This document shows positions 22,247 to 32,000 of a stretch of 64,000 nucleotides of DNA, in pieces. The translations under genes were made by a program, and so were the position numbers. The stretch is taken from NCBI RefSeq assembly GCF_026967475.1, contig NZ_CP114058.1:4154001-4218000 (forward strand). Direction: 5' to 3'. Each line of letters starts with the position of its first letter. The first letter of the stretch is position 1. This stretch comes from Rouxiella chamberiensis (GTDB lineage Bacteria; Pseudomonadota; Gammaproteobacteria; Enterobacterales; Enterobacteriaceae). Below the pieces are notes generated by a model, which ran no database searches, was not told where the DNA came from, and worked only from the letters and a program-made list of their open reading frames with translations.

Positions 22247-23626
22247 ATGCGCATTCATATTCTTGGGATTTGCGGCACCTTTATGGGCGGACTGGCTATG
22301 CTGGCGCGCGCTCAGGGACATCAGGTGACCGGATCGGACGATAACGTTTATCCGCCGATGAGTACATTGCTTGAAAATCAGGGCATTGAGCTGATTCAGG
22401 GCTACTCTCCGACTCAGCTGGATCCCAAGCCTGATCTGGTGATTATCGGGAATGCGATGACGCGCGGGAATCCCTGCGTCGAAGCGGTGCTGGAGCAGGG
22501 CATTCCCTACGTGTCCGGCCCGCAGTGGCTGCATGACCATGTATTGCCGGGGCGCTGGGTCATCGCCGTTGCCGGTACGCACGGTAAAACTACTACAGCG
22601 GGGATGGTCACCTGGATCCTCGAAGCCTGCGGCTACCAGCCTGGCTATGTGATAGGCGGTGTGCCGGGCAACTTCGACGTGTCTGCACGTCTGGGGAACA
22701 GCCCGTTCATGGTTATCGAGGCGGACGAGTACGACTGCGCCTTCTTCGACAAGCGTTCCAAATTTGTTCATTACAGCCCACGCACGCTGGTGCTCAACAA
22801 TCTCGAATTCGACCACGCCGATATCTTCGACGATTTGAAGGCCATCCAGAAGCAGTTCCATCATCTGGTGCGACTGGTGCCGGGTCAGGGCAAGATTATT
22901 CTTCCCGAACACGACACGCCGCTGAAACAGGTCATGGCGATGGGATGCTGGAGCGAGCAGGAGTACGCCGGTGACGGCTGCACCTGGAATGCCAAAAAGA
23001 CCTCGCCGGATGCCAGCAAATTCCAGGTCTATCTCAATGGCGAAGTCGCGGGCGAGGTGTCATGGTCCCTGGTGGGCGAGCACAACATGCATAACGCGCT
23101 GATGGCCGTTGCCGCCGCACGTCATGTGGGCGTTACGCCTGCGGATGCCTGTCAGGCGCTGGGTACCTTTATCAACGCCCGTCGTCGTCTCGAACTGCGT
23201 GGCGAAGCGCATGGCGTGAAAGTGTATGACGATTTCGCACACCACCCGACGGCGATTCTCGCCACGCTGGCGGCGCTGCGCAGCAAGGTGGGCGGCACAG
23301 CACGTATTATTGCCGTACTCGAGCCGCGTTCGAACACCATGAAGCTCGGCAAAACCAAAAACGAGCTGGCGCCTGCGCTGGGTCGCGCCGACGAAGTGTT
23401 CCTGCTGCAACCGCAGAACATTCCGTGGCAGGTGGCTGAAGTCGCCGAGCGCTGTATTCAGCCCGCGCACTGGCATGCCGATGTGGATGCGCTGGTCGAC
23501 ATGATTGTCAAGACCGCCTTGCCGGGCGATCACATTCTGGTGATGAGCAACGGCGGGTTTGGCGGCATTCACGGCAAGCTGCTGGCGGCCCTTGACAAGA
23601 AAGCGCAGAAACTCGCCCAGCAGTAA
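22247..23626 (+). CDS. mpl: UDP-N-acetylmuramate:L-alanyl-gamma-D-glutamyl-meso-diaminopimelate ligase Mpl
   Basis: Mpl re-attaches the recycled murein tripeptide to UDP-MurNAc, using ATP, in peptidoglycan recycling. The 459-residue product (457 in E. coli) has the three-domain Mur ligase layout. The N-terminal UDP-binding domain starts MRIHILGICGTFMGGLAMLA. The ATP-binding P loop is AGTHGKTTTAGM, the Mg2+/phosphate segment is EADEYDCAFFDKRSKF, and the C-terminal domain contains VYDDFAHHPTAI and VLEPRSNTMKLG. It is followed by a strong terminator. In E. coli, yjgA and pmbA lie nearby; here the order changes to a yhcN-like gene. Confidence 0.97.
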   Translation: MRIHILGICGTFMGGLAMLARAQGHQVTGSDDNVYPPMSTLLENQGIELIQGYSPTQLDPKPDLVIIGNAMTRGNPCVEAVLEQGIPYVSGPQWLHDHVLPGRWVIAVAGTHGKTTTAGMVTWILEACGYQPGYVIGGVPGNFDVSARLGNSPFMVIEADEYDCAFFDKRSKFVHYSPRTLVLNNLEFDHADIFDDLKAIQKQFHHLVRLVPGQGKIILPEHDTPLKQVMAMGCWSEQEYAGDGCTWNAKKTSPDASKFQVYLNGEVAGEVSWSLVGEHNMHNALMAVAAARHVGVTPADACQALGTFINARRRLELRGEAHGVKVYDDFAHHPTAILATLAALRSKVGGTARIIAVLEPRSNTMKLGKTKNELAPALGRADEVFLLQPQNIPWQVAEVAERCIQPAHWHADVDALVDMIVKTALPGDHILVMSNGGFGGIHGKLLAALDKKAQKLAQQ

Positions 23627-23643
23627 GCGGCTACCCAAAAAAA

Positions 23644-23668
23644 GCCCTCGCAGAGCGAGGGCAAAAGG
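23644..23668 (+). terminator. Terminator of mpl
   Basis: GCCCTCGC (23644-23651) pairs with GCGAGGGC (23655-23662); an A run precedes the stem, so it may also act on minus-strand transcripts from the next gene. No long T run follows on the plus strand. Confidence 0.65.
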
Positions 23669-23737
23669 GTGTCGTCGGACAGGACGACGAGGGTTCGTTA
23701 TAATTCGTTTTACAAGAGCAGGGCGGGATCCTTGCTC

Positions 23738-24001
23738 TTATTTATAGATCTGAGCCGTAGCATGGTAGTTACCGTCGTTGCGTGCTTCAATGACGCGGTA
23801 AGAAGATGCCCCTTCGCTGTCTGCCTTCTGCGACAGCTGCTGACGAATATCCGTTGGCACGCCATTGATACCACTCACAGTGATTGTGCCCATAGGTTGC
23901 AGGTTCTGCGCCTGCTGGTCAGTAATGAGCTGTGCGGCCGACGCGCCGAAAGAGACGGCAGTCATCAGACCTAATGCGGCAAAAGCTGTGGTGATTTTCA
24001 T
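23738..24001 (-). CDS. YhcN-like DUF1471 periplasmic stress protein
   Basis: A small exported protein of 87 residues with a signal peptide ending ASA (cleavage about residue 22) and one YdgH/BhsA/McbA-type domain: MGTITVSGINGVPTD, QQLSQKADSEGASSYRVIEAR and the ending YHATAQIYK. It most resembles E. coli YhcN, a small periplasmic protein induced by acid and peroxide stress that is encoded next to argR, as here. The ATG at 24001 is preceded by AAGGAAAC. Paralogues in this family are numerous, so the yhcN name is a positional and sequence inference. Confidence 0.85.
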   Translation of the reverse strand: MKITTAFAALGLMTAVSFGASAAQLITDQQAQNLQPMGTITVSGINGVPTDIRQQLSQKADSEGASSYRVIEARNDGNYHATAQIYK

Positions 24002-24526
24002 GATAGTTTCCTTAATTTACCTGTGCGCAGGCTGCCCGCTTTTGTTGAAGTCGGTGCAAGTATCAGCGCAGATTAATTTTTGGATTTATCAGGTCAGAAA
24101 ACTTCATTCTGCATTAACGGCGTCGCATTACCCGGGGAATCACAGGCTGGCGAACAAATGCACGGTTTTCGCGGCGATAAATCCGTTTTATCGGCGGCTT
24201 TTGAATGGATATTCAAAATTCGTCCTTTCAATGGCAACTTGACGAGAACGTCGTGATTAACATTTTCATCAATGCGTCATTACGAGAGTAATTATACATC
24301 TAATAACTTGGCATATTAATAGTATGCTAAGTAATTATTAACGCCCTTTTTGCTTTTTTAATAACCGCAAAGCATAAAAGATGTCGTTTTATTGCTCGTT
24401 TTTAGTTTAATTTAAGTTAAATCAAAGAATTGAGAAGAATGAACTTTCTGTGCGGAATCTCGCAGGGGATTATGCTGGGGTAAGACGGTTTTAACAGATA
24501 TCCGGGAGGCAGAGAGGGGCAAAGCC
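24002..24526. other. AT-rich intergenic region upstream of the yhcN-like gene
   Basis: About 525 bases with no supported gene. The half nearest argR is strongly AT-rich (24290-24440) and probably contains the promoter of the yhcN-like gene, but no clear sigma-70 hexamer pair was singled out. Short open frames here do not resemble known proteins. Confidence 0.4.
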
Positions 24527-24551
24527 GGTCGGTAAGTGAAACCTACCGACC
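24527..24551 (-). terminator. Hairpin after argR
   Basis: GGTCGGTA (24527-24534) pairs with TACCGACC (24544-24551), lying just past the argR stop on the minus strand. There is no clear T run, so it may be a terminator or an end-stabilising stem. Confidence 0.5.
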
Positions 24552-24561
24552 CGATAACGAA

Positions 24562-25032
24562 CTAAAGCTCTTGTTCGAACAAGCTGAGTATCGCGTCGTA
24601 CAGCTGTTTTACGGTAAACTTGCGCGCAGGCGTAATGAAGATGGTGTCATCACCGGCGATGGTCCCGAGAATACCTTCCGATTTGCCGAGCGAGTCGAGC
24701 AGGCGCGCAATCAGTTGGGCAGCGCCCGGACTGGTGCGGATTACCACTACGGCGTCGTTGTAGTCGATATCCAATACCAGATTTTTCAAGGGACTTGTCG
24801 TGGTTGGCACGCCAATTTCGGCGGGAAGACAGTAGACCATTTCCATCTTGGCATTGCGGGTTCTGACGGCACCGAACTTGGTCAGCATGCGTGAAACTTT
24901 AGACTGATTGATGTTTTCGAAACCATCATCTTGCAGTGCGACTACGATTTCACCCTGAGAGCTAAACTTCTCTTCTTTCAAGAGCGCCTTGAAAGCTTTG
25001 ATTAAATCTTCCTGTTTGGCAGGATTACGCAT
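24562..25032 (-). CDS. argR: Arginine repressor ArgR
   Basis: ArgR is the hexameric arginine-dependent repressor of arginine biosynthesis genes and also an accessory factor for XerCD recombination at cer. The 156-residue product has the N-terminal winged helix ([43 protein letters not shown]) and the C-terminal arginine-binding hexamerisation domain with [12 protein letters not shown] and [13 protein letters not shown]. It is divergent from mdh. Candidate ARG boxes lie just before its start, indicating autorepression as in E. coli. Confidence 0.97.
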   Translation of the reverse strand: MRNPAKQEDLIKAFKALLKEEKFSSQGEIVVALQDDGFENINQSKVSRMLTKFGAVRTRNAKMEMVYCLPAEIGVPTTTSPLKNLVLDIDYNDAVVVIRTSPGAAQLIARLLDSLGKSEGILGTIAGDDTIFITPARKFTVKQLYDAILSLFEQEL

Positions 25033-25059
25033 GTTGCACCCATAGGTTCATGATGATAG

Positions 25060-25097
25060 TGGCGTTGATTATGCATAAATTTGAATTTTTATGCAAT
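25060..25097. promoter_or_regulatory. ARG boxes upstream of argR
   Basis: TTTGAATTTTTATGCAAT (25080-25097) matches the 18-base ArgR consensus wnTGAATwwwwATTCAnw at all but one position. A second, weaker box with the right half ATGCAta (about 25060-25077) sits two bases away, giving the tandem arrangement seen at argR in E. coli. Confidence 0.7.
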
Positions 25098-25510
25098 AAA
25101 ACATCGAGTGAAGGTCAAGAAAGACACAGAGACGGCGTTTTTTAGAGGCCCCGCCCTGTGGAGAGAACAAAAAAATAAAACCTTTTATACGAATTGTTAG
25201 TTTAATAATTAAAACAAACCTCTTTTCATATTAAATAATTTTGATTTTTTAATCGCTCAGGTACTTTTCCTTTTCCACTCCCTTCCCCGTTATAAATAAT
25301 TCATCATGCTGATGATTTTTTATCCTTATGATAAAGAATAGTAATTTAATTCCCGCCTTTAAATTCGGAATTTAAATTCTGCGCCAGCTCGCAATATATA
25401 AAATGGTCGTTTGTCTTTAATACGGCCATTTACTAAGGTTATTAGGTTAACAGTTATTAAGTGAATGAAAGCATGATGTTTTTTCAACGTCATTTAAAAA
25501 GGAGTACAGG
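25098..25510. other. Regulatory region upstream of mdh
   Basis: About 410 AT-rich bases between the ARG boxes and mdh. It must hold the mdh promoter; a paired GTTAA/GTTAT motif near 25446-25457 loosely resembles ArcA-binding sequence, but the spacing is not typical. The mdh ribosome-binding site AAGGAG lies at 25498-25503. No gene is seen. Confidence 0.45.
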
Positions 25511-26473
25511 ATGAAAGTTGCAGTCCTTGGCGCTGCTGGCGGAATAGGCCAGGCCCTCGCTTTACTACTCAAGACTCAATTGCCGTCTGGCTCTGACCTC
25601 TCCCTCTATGATATTGCCCCTGTCACGCCGGGCGTAGCGGTAGACCTCAGCCATATCCCCACCGCCGTAAAGATTAAAGGATTCAGTGGTGAAGATGCCC
25701 GACCTGCGCTTCAAGGGGCAAACGTTGTGCTTATCTCTGCGGGGGTAGCCCGTAAACCCGGCATGGATCGTTCAGACCTCTTTAAAGTCAATGCGGGCAT
25801 TATCCGCAATCTGATGCAACAGGTTGCGGAAACCTGTCCACAGGCCTGCATCGGTATTATTACCAATCCCGTCAACACGACGGTCGCCATTGCCGCCGAA
25901 GTCCTGAAGAAGGCCGGTGTCTACGACAAGCGAAAACTGTTTGGCGTGACAACACTCGATACGCTGCGCGCCAATACCTTTGTGGCTGAAATGAAAGGCA
26001 AACTGCCGCAAGAGGTGGAGGTTTCCGTCATCGGCGGTCACTCCGGGCTGACCATCTTGCCGCTACTGTCTCAAGTCAACGATGTCAGTTTTACGGATGA
26101 CGAGGTGAAAGACCTGACTCGTCGCATTCAAAATGCCGGAACCGAAGTGGTCGAGGCGAAAGCCGGTGGCGGTTCGGCAACGCTCTCTATGGGGCAGGCG
26201 GCTGCGCGGCTGGGGCTTTCACTTGTTGCGGCCATGCAGGGCAAAAGCGAGGTCGTCGAATGTTCGTATGTAGAAGGCGACGGAGAATATGCCCGTTTCT
26301 TTGCACAACCGGTTGTGCTCGGAAAAGAGGGGATAGCCGAATATAAACCAATAGGGAGTTTGAGCCAGTTCGAACAGCAGGCGCTGGATTCCATGCTCGC
26401 CGAGTTACGCAAAGATATCGAGTTGGGAGAACAGTTCGTGAATGCTCCCTCTCCGACCACTGCGGCAACGTGA
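25511..26473 (+). CDS. mdh: Malate dehydrogenase (NAD+)
   Basis: Mdh interconverts malate and oxaloacetate with NAD+ in the TCA cycle. The 320-residue product, slightly longer than the 312 of E. coli because of its C-terminal tail, has the Rossmann loop [15 protein letters not shown], the substrate-binding arginines in [22 protein letters not shown], the proton-relay Asp in [13 protein letters not shown] and the catalytic His in [13 protein letters not shown]. It is divergent from argR as in E. coli. A strong AAGGAG site supports the ATG at 25511. Confidence 0.98.
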   Translation: MKVAVLGAAGGIGQALALLLKTQLPSGSDLSLYDIAPVTPGVAVDLSHIPTAVKIKGFSGEDARPALQGANVVLISAGVARKPGMDRSDLFKVNAGIIRNLMQQVAETCPQACIGIITNPVNTTVAIAAEVLKKAGVYDKRKLFGVTTLDTLRANTFVAEMKGKLPQEVEVSVIGGHSGLTILPLLSQVNDVSFTDDEVKDLTRRIQNAGTEVVEAKAGGGSATLSMGQAAARLGLSLVAAMQGKSEVVECSYVEGDGEYARFFAQPVVLGKEGIAEYKPIGSLSQFEQQALDSMLAELRKDIELGEQFVNAPSPTTAAT

Positions 26474-26514
26474 AGGCAGACAGAAGCCGGTAACAGGTAA
26501 CCTATTCCTGATAA

Positions 26515-26541
26515 CCCGCCGGGTCGTACTCCGGCGGTTTG
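26515..26541 (+). terminator. Terminator of mdh
   Basis: CCGCCGG (26516-26522) pairs with CCGGCGG (26531-26537) over eight bases and is followed by TTTG. It lies 42 bases beyond the mdh stop. Confidence 0.75.
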
Positions 26542-26571
26542 TTATGTCCAAATTTCGGTGAAACGCCGTTT

Positions 26572-26874
26572 CTACATACTCTTCTCCTCGGCAGCGGGCA
26601 CCCTGGGTTTCAATATCGAGGTTGCACGCATCCTTCTCTCAAGCAGTTCATCCGTATCGGGATCAAAATAGCGGCTCGGCCAGATAATGGACGGGTGAAC
26701 CTGTAGCGCATTGGCGATAATCCATTCTCCTTTTGGCCATGGGCGGGAAAGCGCATTGGCGAGCGTTGAAGAGCTTAGCCCGGCTGAACGCGACAGGGCG
26801 GCCAGCGTAGTCCGCTGTTTATGCAGTGATGCAATAATATCGGCATGATGCCAATCTTCTTTCCGTAAAAGCAT
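26572..26874 (-). CDS. sfsB: Ner-like DNA-binding regulator SfsB (Nlp)
   Basis: SfsB is a winged helix-turn-helix protein related to the Ner regulator of phage Mu; in E. coli it influences maltose and sugar-fermentation genes together with CRP. The 100-residue product has WHHADIIASLHKQRTTLAALSR as the first helices and the recognition region GLSSSTLANALSRPWPKGE, followed by IIWPSRYFDP. The ATG at 26874 is chosen because AAGGAAG precedes it and because the family begins shortly before the DWHHADI segment; the open frame extends 47 codons upstream without similarity. The last 15 or so residues are longer than in E. coli. It is divergent from two genes encoding Mu repressor-like proteins. Confidence 0.92.
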   Translation of the reverse strand: MLLRKEDWHHADIIASLHKQRTTLAALSRSAGLSSSTLANALSRPWPKGEWIIANALQVHPSIIWPSRYFDPDTDELLERRMRATSILKPRVPAAEEKSM

Positions 26875-27566
26875 TGTGGCTTCCTTATTTAATGAGCAGG
26901 CAGGTGAAATATATAGAGGGTGGCTTTCTCCCTTCTCGATTGGGAAACATATAAAAGCAAATTTATGCACTTTGTTCAAACACGTTTCCCAAAAGATATT
27001 ATTATTTTTCATCATGAGGGGTTGGGCTTATTCAAACCAGTAAGCAATCAATCTCATTAGGATAACTAGCTGTAATTGTTATTTTTAACCGTTATTCGTT
27101 AAGGCAAAGAAAACTTTTTTAGCGGAGTAGGTGATTTTTCGGAATGGTTGGTTATTATTAAAAGATCGTCATTGCTGCCTGTTTTCTGAAAATCCCAAGG
27201 GCAGATAAATTGATATAATCTGTTATCCTGATGAATTAATTGTATTTTTATTGGCTGATGATGATTGCTCTTCATTTTAACTTACCGCTGAGGGTTAAAT
27301 TGCCGAGTTAGTTTTATTTTTCTCCATCAAAATATTTCATCATAAAAAGGAACGGCGTGAGGTAAATAAATTTATTGCTGCAAATTTTAATGGCCTAATG
27401 GTATAACTTAAAGGTTCAACTAAAAGAGATATTCCGGTTTTTTCGGGCGGTGTCCTATCGTGAAGGCAACGACCAAACCCTGTTGTCAATAATAATCCGG
27501 GTAACGGCAATTCTTCCGGTAGCATTAATCATAATGATATATACACATCAAATAGAGAGTGTACTT
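26875..27566. other. AT-rich divergent control region between sfsB and the Mu repressor-like genes
   Basis: About 690 bases with clearly lower G+C than the surrounding housekeeping genes. Open frames reaching into it (27450-27566 on the plus strand, 26875-27015 on the minus strand) lack family similarity and look like run-through. Many A/T tracts are present. It must contain the promoters of both divergent genes, but no operator repeat was defined by eye. Confidence 0.5.
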
Positions 27567-27932
27567 ATGAATCGTGAGTGGTTTTCAGCTAAAGAACTAA
27601 CAAGTTTTACTGGATTGCCTTCTTCACCCCAGGGCATACACAGTATGGCGCGACGTCAGGGTTGGGTTAGGCGAAGAAGGTTGGGTGTACAGGGGAGAGG
27701 GGTTGAATATCATAGAGATAGCTTGCCAGTTAACACGGGGTCAACGCTTAAGTTGCAGGAGCAGTCCGCGGAATATCTCTTTTCACATCTTCAGGATCCA
27801 CTCGTTATTTGGATTGAAAGTTATAAACAACTTCATGAGGAAGAGAGAAATAGGATGGTCACGTTCATTATGCGGGAAGGGATTCTGGAAATCATAAATA
27901 GGCTGAATAAAATAGATAACAATATTTGTTAA
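27567..27932 (+). CDS. Mu C repressor-like DNA-binding protein, copy 1
   Basis: A 121-residue protein. Residues 1-54 (REWFSAKELTSFTGLPSSP, then QGIHSMARRQGW, RRRLGVQGRGVEY, SLP) have the pattern of the Mu-type winged-helix DNA-binding domain shared by the Mu C repressor and the MuA transposase N-terminus: W-x-x-x-E-L, GLP, G-x-W, GV-x-G, EY, SLP. The C-terminal part is helical (DPLVIWIESYKQLHEEERN, then FIMREGILEIINRL) and recalls the C-terminal segment of the repressor rather than anything in transposase. No transposase catalytic domain is attached. ATG at 27567 begins exactly at the domain. The gene is AT-rich. A transcriptional regulator is inferred; its targets are unknown. Confidence 0.8.
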   Translation: MNREWFSAKELTSFTGLPSSPQGIHSMARRQGWVRRRRLGVQGRGVEYHRDSLPVNTGSTLKLQEQSAEYLFSHLQDPLVIWIESYKQLHEEERNRMVTFIMREGILEIINRLNKIDNNIC

Positions 27933-28072
27933 ATAAATGAATTCCAGTTTATCTTCTCTATTAATTAACTGTTGATGTAAATTCGACCTCTTATGTGTTA
28001 CCTGTATTGGGCTGGGCGCTTTCAAAATAATCTCTGTTAATTTCAAGATTTAAAAATAATAAAAGGATTGCC

Positions 28073-28529
28073 ATGAAAAAGGAATGGTTTGCAGCCAAGG
28101 AACTTGCAGGGGTAAATGGTTTACCTAAAACGACACAGGGTATCCACGGAATGGCCAGAAGGCAGAAATGGGAGACGCGCCGTCGTCGTGGCGTGCAGGG
28201 TAAGGCGGTGGAATATCACATCGGCAGTTTACCGAAACCGATGAAACCCGCGCTGATCATTCAGGAAAAATCTGCCGAATATTTGTCTTCGAGCTGTCAT
28301 GATCCTTTACTCATCTGGATCGAAAGCTATAAGCAGCTAAACGAACTGGGAACGCGGACAAATCGTGTCCTTCATCGTGAGAGAGGGCATGCTGGCGGTT
28401 ATCAAGAGGCTCGGAGCGAACAGGGAGGAGGCGCAGCAGAAAAGCGTCAGCCCGGAAGAAGGACAGGAAGACCGCGAATGTGCAAGGCCGCCGGAAGAGC
28501 GCGGGCCTTGCAGTTCATTCGACGTTTAA
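28073..28529 (+). CDS. Mu C repressor-like DNA-binding protein, copy 2 (frame broken by one base)
   Basis: A paralogue of the previous gene: 35 of the first 54 residues are identical (KEWFAAKELAGVNGLPKTT, QGIHGMARRQKW, GVQGKAVEY). The original frame leaves the family after ESYKQLNEL and runs on antisense to ispB. Removing one G from GGG at 28348-28350 restores NELERGQIVSFIVREGMLAVIKRL, which aligns with copy 1, and gives 151 residues ending at 28529, just before the ispB stop. A hydrophilic tail (REEAQQKSVSPEEGQEDRE) is added. It is more GC-rich than copy 1. An AAAAGGA site precedes the ATG. Sequencing error is likely. Confidence 0.78.
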
Positions 28530-28552
28530 CGGGTTCACGTCGGTGGCAGACT

Positions 28553-29524
28553 CTAGAAATCGCGTTTGACGGCGAGATGGGCAAGCCCTTCAAGCGCACG
28601 ACGGTGAGAGGATTCTGGCAGCGCCTGAAGGGCCGCGATGGCTTTATCGGCCTCTTCCTCGGCACGCTGGCGCGTGTAGTCGAGCGAGCCGCACTGATGC
28701 ATGGCTTGCAGCACGGGTTCAAGCAGATGCCTGCCGTTGCCCTGCTCGATGGCCTGGCGAATCATACTGGCCTGCTCGACGTTGCCGTGCTTCATGGCAT
28801 GAAGCAGCGGAAGCGTGGGTTTGCCTTCGTCCAGATCGTCGCCGGTGTTTTTACCCAGCGTTTCACCGTCGGCGTCGTAGTCGAGCAAATCGTCAATCAG
28901 CTGGAATGCGGTACCGAGATAGCGCCCGTAGTCCTGCAAGGCACGTACCTGAGCATCCGTTCCGCCTGCAAGCATGGCTGACGCCTGTGCCGCCGCTTCG
29001 AAAAGACGCGCCGTTTTGCTGTAGATAACCTGCATGTAGCTTTCTTCGGTGATGTCGGGGTCGTTGCAGTTCATCAATTGCAGCACTTCGCCTTCGGCAA
29101 TGACGTTAACGGCTTTCGACATCAGTGCCAGCACGGGCAGCGACTCGAGGTCGGTCATCATCTGGAAGGCGCGGGTATAGATAAAATCGCCTACCAGCAC
29201 GCTCGCCGCGTTGCCGAAAGCCGCATTGGCCGTCGCCTTGCCGCGGCGCATGTTGGATTCATCGACCACGTCGTCGTGCAACAGCGTTGCAGTATGAATA
29301 AACTCTATCAGCGCAGCGACGGTCACATGCTTGTCACCCGTGTAATTCAGGGCGCGGGCGGCAAGCACGGCAATCATCGGGCGAATTCGTTTACCACCAC
29401 CGCTAATGATGTAATATCCTAGTTGATTGATGAGTGAGACATCAGAGTTCAACTGTTCGAGAATTGCCGCATTAACTGCAGCCATATCCTGTTCGGTGAG
29501 GTCGGTAATCTGTTCTAGGTTCAT
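28553..29524 (-). CDS. ispB: Octaprenyl diphosphate synthase
   Basis: IspB is a trans-prenyltransferase that extends farnesyl diphosphate with isopentenyl diphosphate to build the C40 side chain of ubiquinone and menaquinone; it is essential in E. coli. The 323-residue product shows both Asp-rich metal motifs: TATLLHDDVVDESNMRRG (first, DDxxD) and FQLIDDLLDYDAD (second). GGGKRIRPM is the diphosphate-binding segment. It is divergent from rplU, as in E. coli. Its product serves the ubiquinone pathway completed by ubiU, ubiV and ubiT in this window. Confidence 0.98.
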   Translation of the reverse strand: MNLEQITDLTEQDMAAVNAAILEQLNSDVSLINQLGYYIISGGGKRIRPMIAVLAARALNYTGDKHVTVAALIEFIHTATLLHDDVVDESNMRRGKATANAAFGNAASVLVGDFIYTRAFQMMTDLESLPVLALMSKAVNVIAEGEVLQLMNCNDPDITEESYMQVIYSKTARLFEAAAQASAMLAGGTDAQVRALQDYGRYLGTAFQLIDDLLDYDADGETLGKNTGDDLDEGKPTLPLLHAMKHGNVEQASMIRQAIEQGNGRHLLEPVLQAMHQCGSLDYTRQRAEEEADKAIAALQALPESSHRRALEGLAHLAVKRDF

Positions 29525-29679
29525 TGTGATTTTTCGGCTTTATTTCTCTTCACCGCAATGAGAACGGGCTCACATTGGCACATGATGCAATCTGTAGTAA
29601 TGATTGTACTTGAAAAATGAGTGAGATAAACGCGTTCAAGTGAACTGCGCTTTTTTCTTCTTTTCTGGTGATTGTGCTC

Positions 29680-29708
29680 TTGTCATATGCTGAATTTTTG
29701 CGTAGAAT
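29680..29708 (+). promoter_or_regulatory. Sigma-70 promoter of rplU-rpmA
   Basis: TTGTCA (29680-29685) and TAGAAT (29703-29708) are separated by 17 bases, about 75 bases before rplU. Confidence 0.75.
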
Positions 29709-29734
29709 TCGCGCCCTATTGTGAATATTTATAG

Positions 29735-30094
<360 letters not shown>

Positions 30095-30100
30095 GTTTAG

Positions 30101-30370
<270 letters not shown>

Positions 30371-30400
30371 TTTACCGTCTGCGTCTAGATAGATTGATGT

Positions 30401-30430
30401 AAGCCCCGCAATTAGTTGCGGGGCTTTTTA
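30401..30430 (+). terminator. Terminator of rplU-rpmA
   Basis: GCCCCGCAA (30403-30411) pairs with TTGCGGGGC (30416-30424) over a four-base loop and is followed by TTTTT. Confidence 0.93.
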
Positions 30431-31913
<1,483 letters not shown>

Positions 31914-31937
31914 TCACGCGCTGTCTGCATGATAAAT

Positions 31938-31967
31938 AAAAAAGGTCGCTTACGGGCGACCTTTTTT
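31938..31967. terminator. Bidirectional terminator between obgE and dacB
   Basis: AAAAAAGGTCGC (31938-31949) pairs with GCGACCTTTTTT (31956-31967), a 12-base perfect inverted repeat with a six-base loop. Confidence 0.93.
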
Positions 31968-31969
31968 AT

Positions 31970-31992
31970 GCCTCCCGTTTGACTCGGGAGGC
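31970..31992 (-). terminator. Second hairpin downstream of dacB
   Basis: GCCTCCCG (31970-31977) pairs with CGGGAGGC (31985-31992). It sits between the dacB stop and the previous terminator, so minus-strand transcripts meet two stems in a row. No T run follows. Confidence 0.5.
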
Positions 31993-32000
31993 GCAATTTA

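Noticed and set aside
28530..28981. C-terminal extension of the second Mu repressor-like frame over ispB
   Set aside because: It exists only because of a single extra G; the corrected frame stops at 28529 and the extension is antisense ispB.
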